From: Amycolatopsis roodepoortensis
GTDB taxonomy: Bacteria; Actinomycetota; Actinomycetes; Mycobacteriales; Pseudonocardiaceae
DNA length: 64,000 nt
Assembly: GCF_014873915.1 (NCBI RefSeq)
Contig: NZ_JADBEJ010000005.1
Location: 682,001-746,000 of the forward strand
Reading direction: 5' to 3'
Part shown: positions 15,407-23,474 of the stretch, piece after piece
Position numbering within the stretch: position 1 is the stretch's first letter
How the letters are laid out: every line of letters begins with the position of its first letter
Program-made: the position numbers and the translations under genes
Notes under the pieces: generated by a model
Told to the model about the DNA's origin: nothing
The model's input: the letters and a program-made list of their open reading frames with translations, nothing else
Database searches by the model: none

Positions 15407-16174
15407 ATGCATGACGATGATGAGCCGGTAGGCCGGGTACTCGGCAGGCGACAGGCGTTGATTCTCCTCGGCGCCGCCGGCGCGACACTCGCCGTCGCCG
15501 GATCCGCCACCGCGAGTGCCACCACCGCCGGCCCGGGCGCACCCGATATCTGCACGCTGGACTGCGTGGTCAAGCCGGAACAAATGGAGGGCCCGTACTT
15601 CGTCGACGAACGGCTCAACCGCTCCGACATCCGCAGTGAGCCGTCCACTGGGCAATTGGTTCCCGGCACCGCGCTGGCGATCAATTTCACCGTTCAGCAG
15701 ATCCGTCAGCAGCAGTGCACGCCGCTACCGGGAGCCATGGTCGACCTCTGGCAGTGCGACGCGTTCGGGCTGTATTCCGACATTCCGTCCCAGGGAAGTC
15801 GCGGCCGACGCTTCCTGCGCGGTTATCAGAACACCGACCAAGCGGGAGCCGCCCGGTTCACCACCATTCTTCCCGGCTGGTACACGGGACGCACACTGCA
15901 TATCCACGTCAAAATCCGTACCGTCGGCACGAACGGCAGGCCGTACGAGTTCACCTCGCAGCTCTACTTCACGCCCGAATTCGGCGCGGCCTATCTGCGG
16001 ACCGAACCGTACCGGCGGAAAGGCCCGGCCGACACGACCAACAGCCGGGACGCCATCTACCGCAACGGCGGGGCACAGATGCTGCTGCGTCCCCAGCAGA
16101 CCGGAAGCGGCTACACGGCCGACTTCGCGATCGGTCTCGACCTGTCGAACACCCAGGTCGGCCGTCCCGACTAG
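15407..16174 (+). CDS. Tat-exported intradiol ring-cleavage dioxygenase
   Basis: This 255-aa protein belongs to the protocatechuate 3,4-dioxygenase-like fold. The N-terminus GRRQALILLGAAGATLAVAG is a twin-arginine signal, so the enzyme is exported. Family motifs are EGPYFVDERLNRSDI, LPGAMVDLWQCDAFGLYSD with the first Tyr iron ligand, TILPGWYTGRTLHIHVK with the second Tyr and the H-x-H ligands. The enzyme opens catechol rings between the hydroxyls using Fe3+. Exported single-gene dioxygenases of this type are common in soil actinomycetes and are thought to attack lignin-derived or plant catechols outside the cell. A terminator hairpin with a T run follows. No regulator is adjacent. Confidence 0.92.
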   Translation: MHDDDEPVGRVLGRRQALILLGAAGATLAVAGSATASATTAGPGAPDICTLDCVVKPEQMEGPYFVDERLNRSDIRSEPSTGQLVPGTALAINFTVQQIRQQQCTPLPGAMVDLWQCDAFGLYSDIPSQGSRGRRFLRGYQNTDQAGAARFTTILPGWYTGRTLHIHVKIRTVGTNGRPYEFTSQLYFTPEFGAAYLRTEPYRRKGPADTTNSRDAIYRNGGAQMLLRPQQTGSGYTADFAIGLDLSNTQVGRPD

Positions 16175-16187
16175 CGCCACGCTCCGG

Positions 16188-16227
16188 CAAAGGGTCCTCC
16201 CCGGCAACCGCCAGGGAGGACCTTTTG
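16188..16227 (+). terminator. Rho-independent-like terminator
   Basis: CAAAGGGTCCTCCC pairs with GGGAGGACCTTTTG across a 12-base loop with one bulged G. It lies 14 bp after the dioxygenase stop, and the right arm ends in TTTT. Confidence 0.7.
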
Positions 16228-16250
16228 GCGAGGGGCAGGACAAATCCGGC

Positions 16251-16307
16251 GTGTCGCGAAAGCCACTTTCGGGACGTCTGGTGTCCCGAAAGTGGCTTTC
16301 GCGGCAC
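16251..16307. repeat. Nested palindromic repeat, family A copy 1
   Basis: Two 25-bp inverted arms match with one mismatch around the 7-bp spacer GTCTGGT. Each arm itself contains CGAAAG-CCA-CTTTCG, so a large hairpin or a pair of small ones can form. The same arms and the identical spacer recur at 47890-47942, and a variant at 47994-48046. It lies between the dioxygenase and the convergent protease gene. Confidence 0.9.
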
Positions 16308-16384
16308 ATTCTGCCGGGGCCTGAGCCGCTGGGGGCCTTCACGGACCGATGAAGGCGCAGTGAACCCCTACGGCACGTTCTGGC

Positions 16385-17104
16385 TCAGACGCCGGCGATC
16401 TGCTGGATCCAGGGCCGGTACCGCGTGATGTTCGTGTACGCGGTCGTCGTCTGCCGGTCGCTCGTCGACGCGACGCCGACCTGACGGCCGGAGGCGAACA
16501 TCGGGCCGCCCGAGTCCCCGCCGGCGGTGATGCCGTCGCCGCGGCGCGCGCACACCGCGATGCCGCCGTTGTAGTCACGGCAGGAGACCGACGTGACCGA
16601 CACGTTGGCGACCTTCAGGTAGCGGGACTGGCAGTTGATCTCCGAGCCGCACTGGCTGGTCGCGCCCCAGCCGTAGACCTGGACGGTCTGCCCGACGGAG
16701 ACGTTGGCGGTGGTGCCCAGCGGCGAGTACGTGGCGTTCACCGGGGCGGTGAGCCGCACGATCGCGAGGTCGGCGCTCGGGTGCCGGGTGACGGTGGAGC
16801 CGGTGGCCATGGTGCCGCCGCTCTGCTGGTCGAGGCTGCCGATCCGGAAGGTGAACGTGCCGCTGCTGGCCACACAGTGCTTCGCGGTCAGGATGTACTG
16901 CGGCGCGATGATCGTCGAGGTACAGGTCTGCCTGCCGTTGGCGAAGAGCCTGGCCGCCCACGGGCCGCTCGTCGCGTTCTGACCGCCGATGATCATCGGC
17001 TGGACGTCGGAGGACGGTTCCGCGGCGGACGCCACGGGGGCGGTGACGCCGAGCAGCGCCGCGAAGGCGGTGCCGGCGATCAGGGCGAAGGAGCGCAGTC
17101 GCAT
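16385..17104 (-). CDS. Secreted trypsin-like serine protease (S1)
   Basis: This 239-aa secreted protease has a signal peptide at residues 1-28 ending in SAAEPSS, a short propeptide, and mature IIGG at about 38-41. The catalytic triad is His76 in TAKHC, Asp112 in ADLAIVRL and Ser198 in GGDSGGP. Cysteine pairs match the chymotrypsin fold. The residue six before Ser198 is not Asp, so classic trypsin specificity for Arg/Lys is doubtful. The gene is divergent from the flavoprotein at 17385. It is likely a nutritional extracellular protease; its control is not evident from sequence. Confidence 0.92.
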   Translation of the reverse strand: MRLRSFALIAGTAFAALLGVTAPVASAAEPSSDVQPMIIGGQNATSGPWAARLFANGRQTCTSTIIAPQYILTAKHCVASSGTFTFRIGSLDQQSGGTMATGSTVTRHPSADLAIVRLTAPVNATYSPLGTTANVSVGQTVQVYGWGATSQCGSEINCQSRYLKVANVSVTSVSCRDYNGGIAVCARRGDGITAGGDSGGPMFASGRQVGVASTSDRQTTTAYTNITRYRPWIQQIAGV

Positions 17105-17384
17105 GGTTCCGACTCATTTCTGCGGCCCGGGTTCGGCCGCGCGACGGGGACGGGTGTGCTGATTCTGGGTCGCCGCAAGAGGAACCTGACACCGACGAAA
17201 GTCGTGCAGTGGATACCTATCTCCACGCCGCGACGACCACTAAGTGGCGCTCTGGGTACCGGAAACGCCCGCCGGTTACGACGACCGGCGTCCGTCCACT
17301 TGAGACAGACGGCGGCATAACCCCAGGGACATAACCCGCCTCCGGGGCTTTCGGAAAGACGGTTCCAGCGCCAGAATCGCCATC

Positions 17385-18080
17385 ATGACCACAGCACAGT
17401 GGACCCCGACCTACGGCGACCCGTTCGAGCCGGTGCCCTACCGCCCGGCGCGCGTGTCCGCGGAAGAATCGCTGACCACCGCCGCCGAGTTGCGCCGCCG
17501 CATGGACACCCGCCGCACCGTGCGGATGTTCTCGACGGACCCCGTGCCCGAGCAGGCGGTGGTGGACGCCATCGCGGTGGCGGCCACGGCGCCCAGCGGC
17601 GCGCATCAGCAACCGTGGACGTTCGTGCTCATCAGTGACGCCGAGACCAAACAGCGGATCCGGGAGGCCGCCGAGGAGGAAGAACGCGTTTCGTATGAGG
17701 GAAGGCTCGGGGAGGAGTGGTTGTCCGCCTTGCGCCCGCTCGGAACCGACGCCGTCAAGACCCATCTCACCGACGCCCCATACCTCATCGTGGTCTTCCA
17801 GCAGCGCTACTTCCTCGACGAGGACGGCACCAAGCACAAGCACTACTACGTCGACGAGTCGGTGGGCATCGCGGTCGGCATGCTGCTCACGGCGCTGCAC
17901 CTGTCCGGGCTGGCCGCGTTGACGCATACGCCGTCGCCGATGCGGTTCCTCGGCGAACTGCTCGGGCGGCCACAGAACGAGAAGGCGTTCGCCGTCATCC
18001 CGGTCGGCTATCCGGCGGACGACTGCGTGGTGCCGAACCTGGTGCGCAAGTCGATCGATCAGGTGCTGATCCGCCGGTGA
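17385..18080 (+). CDS. Iodotyrosine deiodinase-like flavoprotein (nitroreductase fold)
   Basis: This 231-aa FMN protein of the nitroreductase superfamily closely follows iodotyrosine deiodinase. RRTVRMFS and APSGAHQQPWTF bind FMN phosphate. HYYVDESVGIAVGMLLTAL and LGRPQNEKAFAVIPVGYP align with the mammalian enzyme. The active-site lid residues Glu, Tyr and Lys, which in human IYD are 157, 161 and 182, appear here as Glu100, Tyr104 and Lys125 with identical spacing. The enzyme therefore probably reduces halogenated tyrosines or halophenols to release halide, rather than nitro groups. It is cytosolic with no membrane anchor. A hairpin terminator follows. It stands alone, divergent from the protease gene. 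Confidence 0.88.
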   Translation: MTTAQWTPTYGDPFEPVPYRPARVSAEESLTTAAELRRRMDTRRTVRMFSTDPVPEQAVVDAIAVAATAPSGAHQQPWTFVLISDAETKQRIREAAEEEERVSYEGRLGEEWLSALRPLGTDAVKTHLTDAPYLIVVFQQRYFLDEDGTKHKHYYVDESVGIAVGMLLTALHLSGLAALTHTPSPMRFLGELLGRPQNEKAFAVIPVGYPADDCVVPNLVRKSIDQVLIRR

Positions 18081-18086
18081 CCGTCC

Positions 18087-18120
18087 GCGCGGCCCGGGTG
18101 TGTGCGCACCCGGGCTGCGC
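18087..18120 (+). terminator. Hairpin terminator after deiodinase-like gene
   Basis: GCGCGGCCCGGGTG pairs with CACCCGGGCTGCGC around a 6-base loop, with one mismatch, starting 7 bp after the stop codon. Confidence 0.65.
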
Positions 18121-18252
18121 GAAACACCCACGAACAAGCATCCCAACTGCTCATTAGTGCAGTTTTCTGCACGCTTTGGCGCATCTCTTGACATATCCGG
18201 CGGCGATTGGACAAGGTCTGGGCATCGAAGGCGACACGAAGGAGTGTTCTTC

Positions 18253-19641
18253 ATGGCCGACCTGCCCTCAGTCTCCCGGCGGACACTGTTCGGTGGCGCG
18301 CTCGCCGCCGGGGCGCTCGCCGCGATCCCGACGAGCGCGACCGCGGCGGAAGAGGCGGTAAACGCGCCCCGCCGCCCTGGCCAGCGCAGCATGATCGGGG
18401 TCCCGTTCGAGCGACACCAGACCGTCCGGATCGCGCTCATCGGTCTCGGCAATCGCGGGAAGTCCATGATCGGCGGCTGGAGCGCCGTCCCGGGCGCCGT
18501 GGTCACCGCGGTCTGCGACATCCGCGCCGATCGCGCGAAGGCCGCCGCGGACAAACTCGCCGCCGCCGGTCGTCCACGTCCGGCCGAGTACGGCGGATCC
18601 GCCGACGCCTACCAGAAGATGCTCGCCCGCGACGACATCGACCTCGTCTACATCGCCACCCCGTGGGAGTTCCATTACGCACAGGGCAAGGCCGCGCTCC
18701 TGGCAGGCAAGCACGTCGGCGTCGAACTGCCCATCGCCACCGAGCTCGACCAGCTGTGGGATCTCGTCAACACCAGCGAGCAGACCCGCAAACACCTGTT
18801 CCTCGCCGAGAACTGCAGCTACGGCCGCAACGAGCTGGCGATCCTCAAGATGGCGCACGCGGGTGTCTTCGGCGAGGTCACCAACGGGCACGGCGGTTAT
18901 CTGCACGACCTGCGTGAACTGCTGTTCTCCGACACGTATTACACCGACGCGTGGCGCCGGAAATGGCACACCCGCAGCACCGCGAGTTTCTACCCGATGC
19001 ACGGTCTCGCGCCGATCGCCGCCTGCATGGACGTCAACCGCGGCGACCGGTTCGCCACGCTGCGCGCCACGGCGACCGAGCCGAAGGGGCTCGCCGACTA
19101 CCGGAAACGCCACATGCCGCCGGGTCATCCGTCGTGGAAGGAGACCTACGTCAACGGCGACCTGGTGACCTGCCTGATCGAGACCGAGCAGGGGCGGATC
19201 ATCCGCGCCGAGCACGACGTCAGCTCGCCGCGTCCGTACAGCCGCATCAACAGCCTCGCCGGCAGCCGCGGCATCGTGGAGGACTACCCCGCCCGCATCT
19301 ACGTCGAGCCCGACCACAGCGGCCACGCGTGGAAGGACTTCGGCCCGTATCGCGAACGCCACGACCACTGGCTGTGGAAGAAGCTGAAGGACGACCCGAA
19401 CCTCGGCGGGCACGGCGGCATGGACTACGTGTTGCAGTGGCGGATCGTGCAGCAGATGCGCGCGGGGCTGGTGCCGGACATCGACGTCTACGACTCGGCG
19501 GCCTGGTGCTCCCCCGTGCCGTTGAGCGTCGTCTCCCTCGCTCGCGGCGGGAAACCGGTCGCGGTGCCCGACTTCACGCGCGGCGGCTGGACGAAACCCC
19601 GGCCGGGGCTGGACTCACAGCCTTCGGAGATGCCCGGCTAG
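18253..19641 (+). CDS. Tat-exported Gfo/Idh/MocA oxidoreductase, GH109 type
   Basis: This 462-aa protein starts at an ATG eight bases after AAGGAG. The N-terminus SRRTLFGGALAAGALAAIP is a Tat signal. The NAD(P)-binding motif is IALIGLGNRGKSM, and YIATPWEFHYAQGKAALLAGKHVGVELP is the usual Gfo/Idh/MocA region. NCSYGRNELAIL, YPMHGLAPIAACM and GGHGGMDY mark family GH109, whose characterised members are NAD+-dependent alpha-N-acetylgalactosaminidases that use transient C3 oxidation. Export by Tat fits a cofactor-binding enzyme acting on extracellular glycans. The 3' end overlaps the convergent cyclase gene by 4 bp. Exact sugar specificity is unproven. Confidence 0.9.
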   Translation: MADLPSVSRRTLFGGALAAGALAAIPTSATAAEEAVNAPRRPGQRSMIGVPFERHQTVRIALIGLGNRGKSMIGGWSAVPGAVVTAVCDIRADRAKAAADKLAAAGRPRPAEYGGSADAYQKMLARDDIDLVYIATPWEFHYAQGKAALLAGKHVGVELPIATELDQLWDLVNTSEQTRKHLFLAENCSYGRNELAILKMAHAGVFGEVTNGHGGYLHDLRELLFSDTYYTDAWRRKWHTRSTASFYPMHGLAPIAACMDVNRGDRFATLRATATEPKGLADYRKRHMPPGHPSWKETYVNGDLVTCLIETEQGRIIRAEHDVSSPRPYSRINSLAGSRGIVEDYPARIYVEPDHSGHAWKDFGPYRERHDHWLWKKLKDDPNLGGHGGMDYVLQWRIVQQMRAGLVPDIDVYDSAAWCSPVPLSVVSLARGGKPVAVPDFTRGGWTKPRPGLDSQPSEMPG

Positions 19642-20417
19642 GACGTCGAATACCGGGGCACGACCCGGTAGACACGGAGGTCCTTCGGGGTCCCCTTGGC
19701 GCGGAAACTCCGGCGCGGTCGCACGATGACCGCGCCGGGGTCCAGCTCGTCGACCACGCTTCCGCTGGCCAGCACCTCGTCGCCGTCGGCGGCGGCCATG
19801 ACGCGGGCGGCGATGTTCACGTCGACGCCGAGGTAGTCGTCGCCGACCCGCCGCGGATTCCCTCGATGGAGCCCCGCGCGCAGATGCGGGAGATAGCCCT
19901 CGGCCTTGATCACACTGACGGCGGAGCATGTCTCGTAGGCGGCGTTCACCGCCTCGCCCGGGTCGGCGAACACGGCCATCACGCCGTCGCCGAGCCCCTT
20001 CACGATGCTGCCGCCGTGCCCGGTGACGACCGATTCGGTCACTTCGCCGACCGAACGCAGCAGCTCCAGCACGCGCTCGTCCCCCGCCTGCAACGCCCAC
20101 GTCGAGAAACCGACCAGATCGGTGAACAGCACCGTGATCCCGTCCGCGGACACCGGCGCCGCGCCGGACCGGCGGACAGCCTGCCAGGCCTGCACGGCGG
20201 CCAGCCCCAGCTCGCGGGTGGCACTGGGCCGGTCCGCGCCCGCCTCGGCCAGCAGCCGGGCCAGCCGATCGGACGAGCGGCCCGTCGACGGCACCAGCGG
20301 GTCACCCGGGACCAGCCTGCGGAGGAACCGCGCGCCGCGCACCAGTTCGCCGCGCTGATCCGTCGCGCGCAGGAACCTGCGGGTCCGGCGGTGCCACGGC
20401 TCGGGTCGTTCGGTCAC
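19638..20417 (-). CDS. Class III adenylate/guanylate cyclase
   Basis: This soluble cyclase of about 259 aa starts at GTG giving TERPEPWHRRTRRFL; longer in-frame starts exist. The N-terminal 90 residues are helical and Arg-rich. The catalytic domain begins ITVLFTDLVGFSTW, where the Asp binds metal, continues with GGSIVKGLGDGVMAVFADPGEAV holding the second metal Asp, and includes DDYLGVDVNIAARVMAAADG with the transition-state Asn and Arg. This would make cyclic nucleotide as a second messenger. No sensor domain or membrane segment is present. The gene is convergent to the GH109 gene with a 4-bp overlap and has no operon partner. Confidence 0.9.
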   Translation of the reverse strand: MTERPEPWHRRTRRFLRATDQRGELVRGARFLRRLVPGDPLVPSTGRSSDRLARLLAEAGADRPSATRELGLAAVQAWQAVRRSGAAPVSADGITVLFTDLVGFSTWALQAGDERVLELLRSVGEVTESVVTGHGGSIVKGLGDGVMAVFADPGEAVNAAYETCSAVSVIKAEGYLPHLRAGLHRGNPRRVGDDYLGVDVNIAARVMAAADGDEVLASGSVVDELDPGAVIVRPRRSFRAKGTPKDLRVYRVVPRYSTS

Positions 20418-20650
20418 GATCAAGACAGTAGCCCGCGCACCCCCGGGCCGCCGCACCTGTCACCGAGGTGACAAGAATGCCGCCAGAATTTCCCTTTCCA
20501 CCTCCGCGTGACAATTCCCGAAGTCGCCATTCAACATACGCGTGACAAGATCGAAGCGTAAAGAAAACGCGAGAGATCTTTTCCTTTCCTCGTTGGTGAC
20601 TTTCCACCTACATTCGGTTTCGAGCCCATTCAACGACGAAAGGACCAGAA

Positions 20651-21247
20651 ATGACGAAAACCCTGGTACGGAAGGGTGTTCGGCGGTTCTGCGCGGCCGG
20701 GATCGCGGCCGCGGTCGCCGGGACGGTCATGCTCGCCGCGGCGGGAACCGCTGCCGCCGTCGAAAAGAATCTCACGTACAAGGGCGGCTTCCCCATCATC
20801 GGCGACCAGAAGGTGGCGGTGGTCGTGAAGGCGGAAATCCCGGCGGCCGCGAAAGCCGGGGAGCCGGTTTCGGTGCCGTTCACCCTCGACGTCGACGCCG
20901 GTCAGGCCGCGGGCGACGGGCTCCGGCTCGTCGGTGCCAAGAAGCTGTCCGGCACGATCAGCTCGAAGGTGAACATCGCGCTCGGTGAGCAGAAGATCTC
21001 GATCCCGATCGAGCTGCCGATCCCGGACACCGAGGTCCCCGCCGAAGGACCGCTGAAGTTCACCGCGGAGGGCAAGGTCGACTTCACCGTCCCCGCGGGC
21101 ACCCCCGCCGGTGAGGCGACCAGCAGCGTGGACGCCGCGGCGACCTCGCATATCGTCACCGACAGCTCGCTCGGCGAGTTCGACGTCCAGCTCGCGCTCG
21201 ACCCGCCCGACCAGGACGCCGTCCTCGGCAAGACGACCATCAGCTGA
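20651..21247 (+). CDS. Secreted DUF6801-type protein
   Basis: This 198-aa exported protein has a signal peptide with twin Arg (VRRFCAAGIAAAVAGTVMLAAAG, cleaved near TAAAVEK). The mature part is a beta-rich domain starting NLTYKGGFPIIGDQKVAVVVKAEIPAAAKAGEPV, which resembles DUF6801 proteins of streptomycetes: extracytoplasmic proteins of unknown function, often in pairs of beta-sandwich domains. The usual early Cys is not present here. The gene has AAAGGA upstream, an AT-rich leader region of about 190 bp and a strong terminator downstream, so it is a single-gene unit that may be well expressed. Confidence 0.75.
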   Translation: MTKTLVRKGVRRFCAAGIAAAVAGTVMLAAAGTAAAVEKNLTYKGGFPIIGDQKVAVVVKAEIPAAAKAGEPVSVPFTLDVDAGQAAGDGLRLVGAKKLSGTISSKVNIALGEQKISIPIELPIPDTEVPAEGPLKFTAEGKVDFTVPAGTPAGEATSSVDAAATSHIVTDSSLGEFDVQLALDPPDQDAVLGKTTIS

Positions 21248-21253
21248 TCCCCC

Positions 21254-21288
21254 GTCTTTCCCCCGGCTCGCCGAGCCGGGGGAAAGAC
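21254..21288 (+). terminator. Strong hairpin terminator
   Basis: Perfect 17-bp arms (left arm begins GTCTTTCCCCC) are separated by one base. The hairpin lies 6 bp after the DUF6801 stop and just before the MerR-type promoter of the next gene, which it insulates. Confidence 0.85.
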
Positions 21289-21293
21289 GCGTC

Positions 21294-21324
21294 TTGACCT
21301 CCAGCGCACTGGAGGTCGCAAGCT
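21294..21324 (+). promoter_or_regulatory. MerR-type promoter/operator
   Basis: The -35 TTGACC (21294-21299) overlaps a perfect dyad, GACCTCCAG (21296-21304) and CTGGAGGTC (21309-21317), with a 4-bp spacer. A 19-bp spacing then gives a weak -10 at 21319-21324. A long spacer containing a dyad that starts at the -35 is the signature of MerR-family activated promoters. No MerR gene is in this window. Confidence 0.75.
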
Positions 21325-21331
21325 GTCGATC

Positions 21332-22147
21332 ATGTGGATTTGCGACAGGTGCGGTATCGAACATCCAGCCACCCCCGAGCCACCCCGGTGCGTTCTCGAC
21401 CGCGGCGAGGTCGGCATCGAGGAAGCAGGCGACCTCGGCGCGCACACCGGACGCTGGTGGACGCACGAGGAACTGATCTCCGCGCCGCACAAGACCTTGT
21501 ACCGCGATCACGGACGCGGCCTGCACAGCATCAAACGGGAACCGAACTTCGCGATCGGGCACTGGTCGTTCATCGCGGTGACCCCGGCGGGCACCCTGCT
21601 GTGGGATCCGCCGTCCTGGTTGGACACCGAGGTGCTCGACGTCGTGCGCGGGCTCGGCGACGTCGCCGTGATCGCCACCAGCCACCCGCACATGTTCGGC
21701 GCGCAGCTCGGCTGGAGCCGCGCGCTGGGCGGGGTCCCGGTGCTGGTCAACGAACGCAACCGCGAATGGCTGCCCGCCCCCGATCCGGCGTTCGAGTTCT
21801 GGGACGAGCACGTGGAACCCTTGCCCGGCCTCGAACTGATCCGGCTCGGCGGGCATATGCGCGGCAGCGCCGTGGCCAGGACGCCGGACGGCAGCATCCT
21901 GGCCGGGGACACGATCTCGGGCGGGCTCGCGCCGGACTGGGTGTCGTTCCAGCGCAACTTCCCCAAGCACATCCCGCTTTCGGGGGCCGTCGTGCGACGG
22001 ATCGTCGACCGGCTCGACGAATTCGCCTACGACCGCCTCTACACCCTCGGCGGCGACACCATCGACCAGGACGCCCGCGCGGTGGTGCGCCGAAGCGCCG
22101 AAACCCATATCCGGTGGGTGAACGGCGACTTCGACCACCTCACTTGA
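21332..22147 (+). CDS. Zinc-ribbon plus metallo-beta-lactamase-like protein
   Basis: This 271-aa protein starts at an ATG only 8 bp beyond the promoter -10, so the leader is very short or absent. An N-terminal rubredoxin-like ribbon begins MWICDRCGIEHP; the second knuckle keeps one Cys (PPRCVLD) and has lost its partner. The rest resembles the MBL fold: GNWS-type start NFAIGHWSFIAV, SHPHMFG in place of H-x-H-x-D-H so that only the first two His remain, GGHMRGSAV, and DGSILAGDTISGG. Zinc binding may therefore be partial. MerR-type promoter control suggests induction by metal, redox stress or a drug. The 3' end overlaps the convergent MFS gene by 8 bp. Confidence 0.8.
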   Translation: MWICDRCGIEHPATPEPPRCVLDRGEVGIEEAGDLGAHTGRWWTHEELISAPHKTLYRDHGRGLHSIKREPNFAIGHWSFIAVTPAGTLLWDPPSWLDTEVLDVVRGLGDVAVIATSHPHMFGAQLGWSRALGGVPVLVNERNREWLPAPDPAFEFWDEHVEPLPGLELIRLGGHMRGSAVARTPDGSILAGDTISGGLAPDWVSFQRNFPKHIPLSGAVVRRIVDRLDEFAYDRLYTLGGDTIDQDARAVVRRSAETHIRWVNGDFDHLT

Positions 22148-23453
22148 TCGCGCGTTTGTCCTTCCCGCGGAAGGTCAGCGCGATGACCCCCGCCATCGCC
22201 ATGAAGAAGGCGACGGCCCACATCCCGGCACGGAAGCTCCCGGTCAGCCCCTGCAACCAGCCGGTGAGGTAGGGGCCGACGAAGCCCGACAGGTTGCCGA
22301 ACGAGTTGATCAGGCCGATCCCGGCGGCGGCGCCGACTCCGGTCAGGAAGGCGTTGGGCAGCTGCCAGAACACCGGGATCGCGGTGAACACGCCGACCGC
22401 GCAGAGCGTCACCGCGACCATCACCCACAGCGGCGAGCCGAGGTAGAGCGCGCCCGCGATCGCGACCGCGCCGACGAACGCGGCGATGGCGACATGCCCG
22501 GCCCGTTCGCCGGTGCGGTCGGAATGGCGCGCCCACAACACCATGGCGACGGCGGCCACGGCGTACGGGATCGCCGTGATGAGCCCGATCTCCACGATGG
22601 TGTAGCTGGTCTGGAACTGTTCCTGGAAGCCCTTGATCACCTGCGGGAGGAAGAACGCGAGCACGTACAGGCCGAAGATGATCCCGAAGTAGACGGCGCT
22701 CAGCGCGAGCACGCGCGGGTCGGTCAGCGCCGATCGGGTGCTCACCTCCTTGCCGACCTCACGGACGTCTTCCGCGTCGATGGCCGACTGCAACGCCGTG
22801 CGTTCCTGCGGGGTCAGCCACTTCGCGTCCTTCGGCTTGCTCGGCAGCAGGAAGAACACCGCCACGCCGAGCAGGATCGAAGGCACCCCTTCGGCGAAGA
22901 ACATGAAGCGCCAGCCGGCGTCGAAACCGAGGACGCCGTCGCCGTGCTTGATCAGCAGGGAGGAGACCGGGCTGCCGATGACCGACGAGAGCGGCACCGC
23001 GAGGAAGAACAGCGCGACGATCTTGGCTCGCTGCTTACGCGGGAACCAGTAGGTCAGGTACAGGATGATGCCGGGGAAGAACCCGGCCTCGGCGATCCCG
23101 AGCAGCACCCGGACGATGTAGAAGCTGACCTCGCCCTGGATGAACGCGGTGGCCGAGGCGACGATGCCCCAGGTGACCATGATCCGCGCGATCCAGATCC
23201 GGGCGCCGACCTTGTGCAGGATCACGTTGCTGGGCACCTCGAAGAAGAAGTACCCGACGAAGAACAGGCCCGCGCCGAGCCCGTAGGCGGCCGCGCTGAT
23301 GCCGAGATCGGCGTTCATGGTGAGCGCCGCGAACCCGACGTTGACCCGGTCGAGATAGTTGAGCAGATAGAGCAGCCCGAGTAACGGGACCAGCCGGATC
23401 ATCGCCTTGCGCACCGCCGGGGCGGTGGACACCTCTGCCGTCTGTTCGTCCAT
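22140..23453 (-). CDS. MFS transporter, anion:cation symporter type
   Basis: This 437-aa, 12-helix transporter has the ACS-family N-terminus LVPLLGLLYLLNYLDRVNVGFAALTMNADLG, where the D-R-x-N-V/I-G-F-A motif after helix 1 is diagnostic, and GIAEAGFFPGIILYLTYWFP in helix 4-5. ACS members import organic acids such as tartrate, phthalate, glucarate or nicotinate with protons. The central loop (KPKDAKWLTPQERTALQ) is typical. The gene stands alone and is convergent with the MBL-like gene, so the substrate cannot be told from context. Confidence 0.92.
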   Translation of the reverse strand: MDEQTAEVSTAPAVRKAMIRLVPLLGLLYLLNYLDRVNVGFAALTMNADLGISAAAYGLGAGLFFVGYFFFEVPSNVILHKVGARIWIARIMVTWGIVASATAFIQGEVSFYIVRVLLGIAEAGFFPGIILYLTYWFPRKQRAKIVALFFLAVPLSSVIGSPVSSLLIKHGDGVLGFDAGWRFMFFAEGVPSILLGVAVFFLLPSKPKDAKWLTPQERTALQSAIDAEDVREVGKEVSTRSALTDPRVLALSAVYFGIIFGLYVLAFFLPQVIKGFQEQFQTSYTIVEIGLITAIPYAVAAVAMVLWARHSDRTGERAGHVAIAAFVGAVAIAGALYLGSPLWVMVAVTLCAVGVFTAIPVFWQLPNAFLTGVGAAAGIGLINSFGNLSGFVGPYLTGWLQGLTGSFRAGMWAVAFFMAMAGVIALTFRGKDKRAIK

Positions 23454-23474
23454 CCGCGGGAGTGTAGAGGGCGA

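Noticed and set aside
17217..18554. Minus-strand frame of 445 codons across the flavoprotein gene
   Set aside because: It covers the deiodinase-like gene and the start of the GH109-type gene in antisense; it has no motif and would run through a terminator hairpin.
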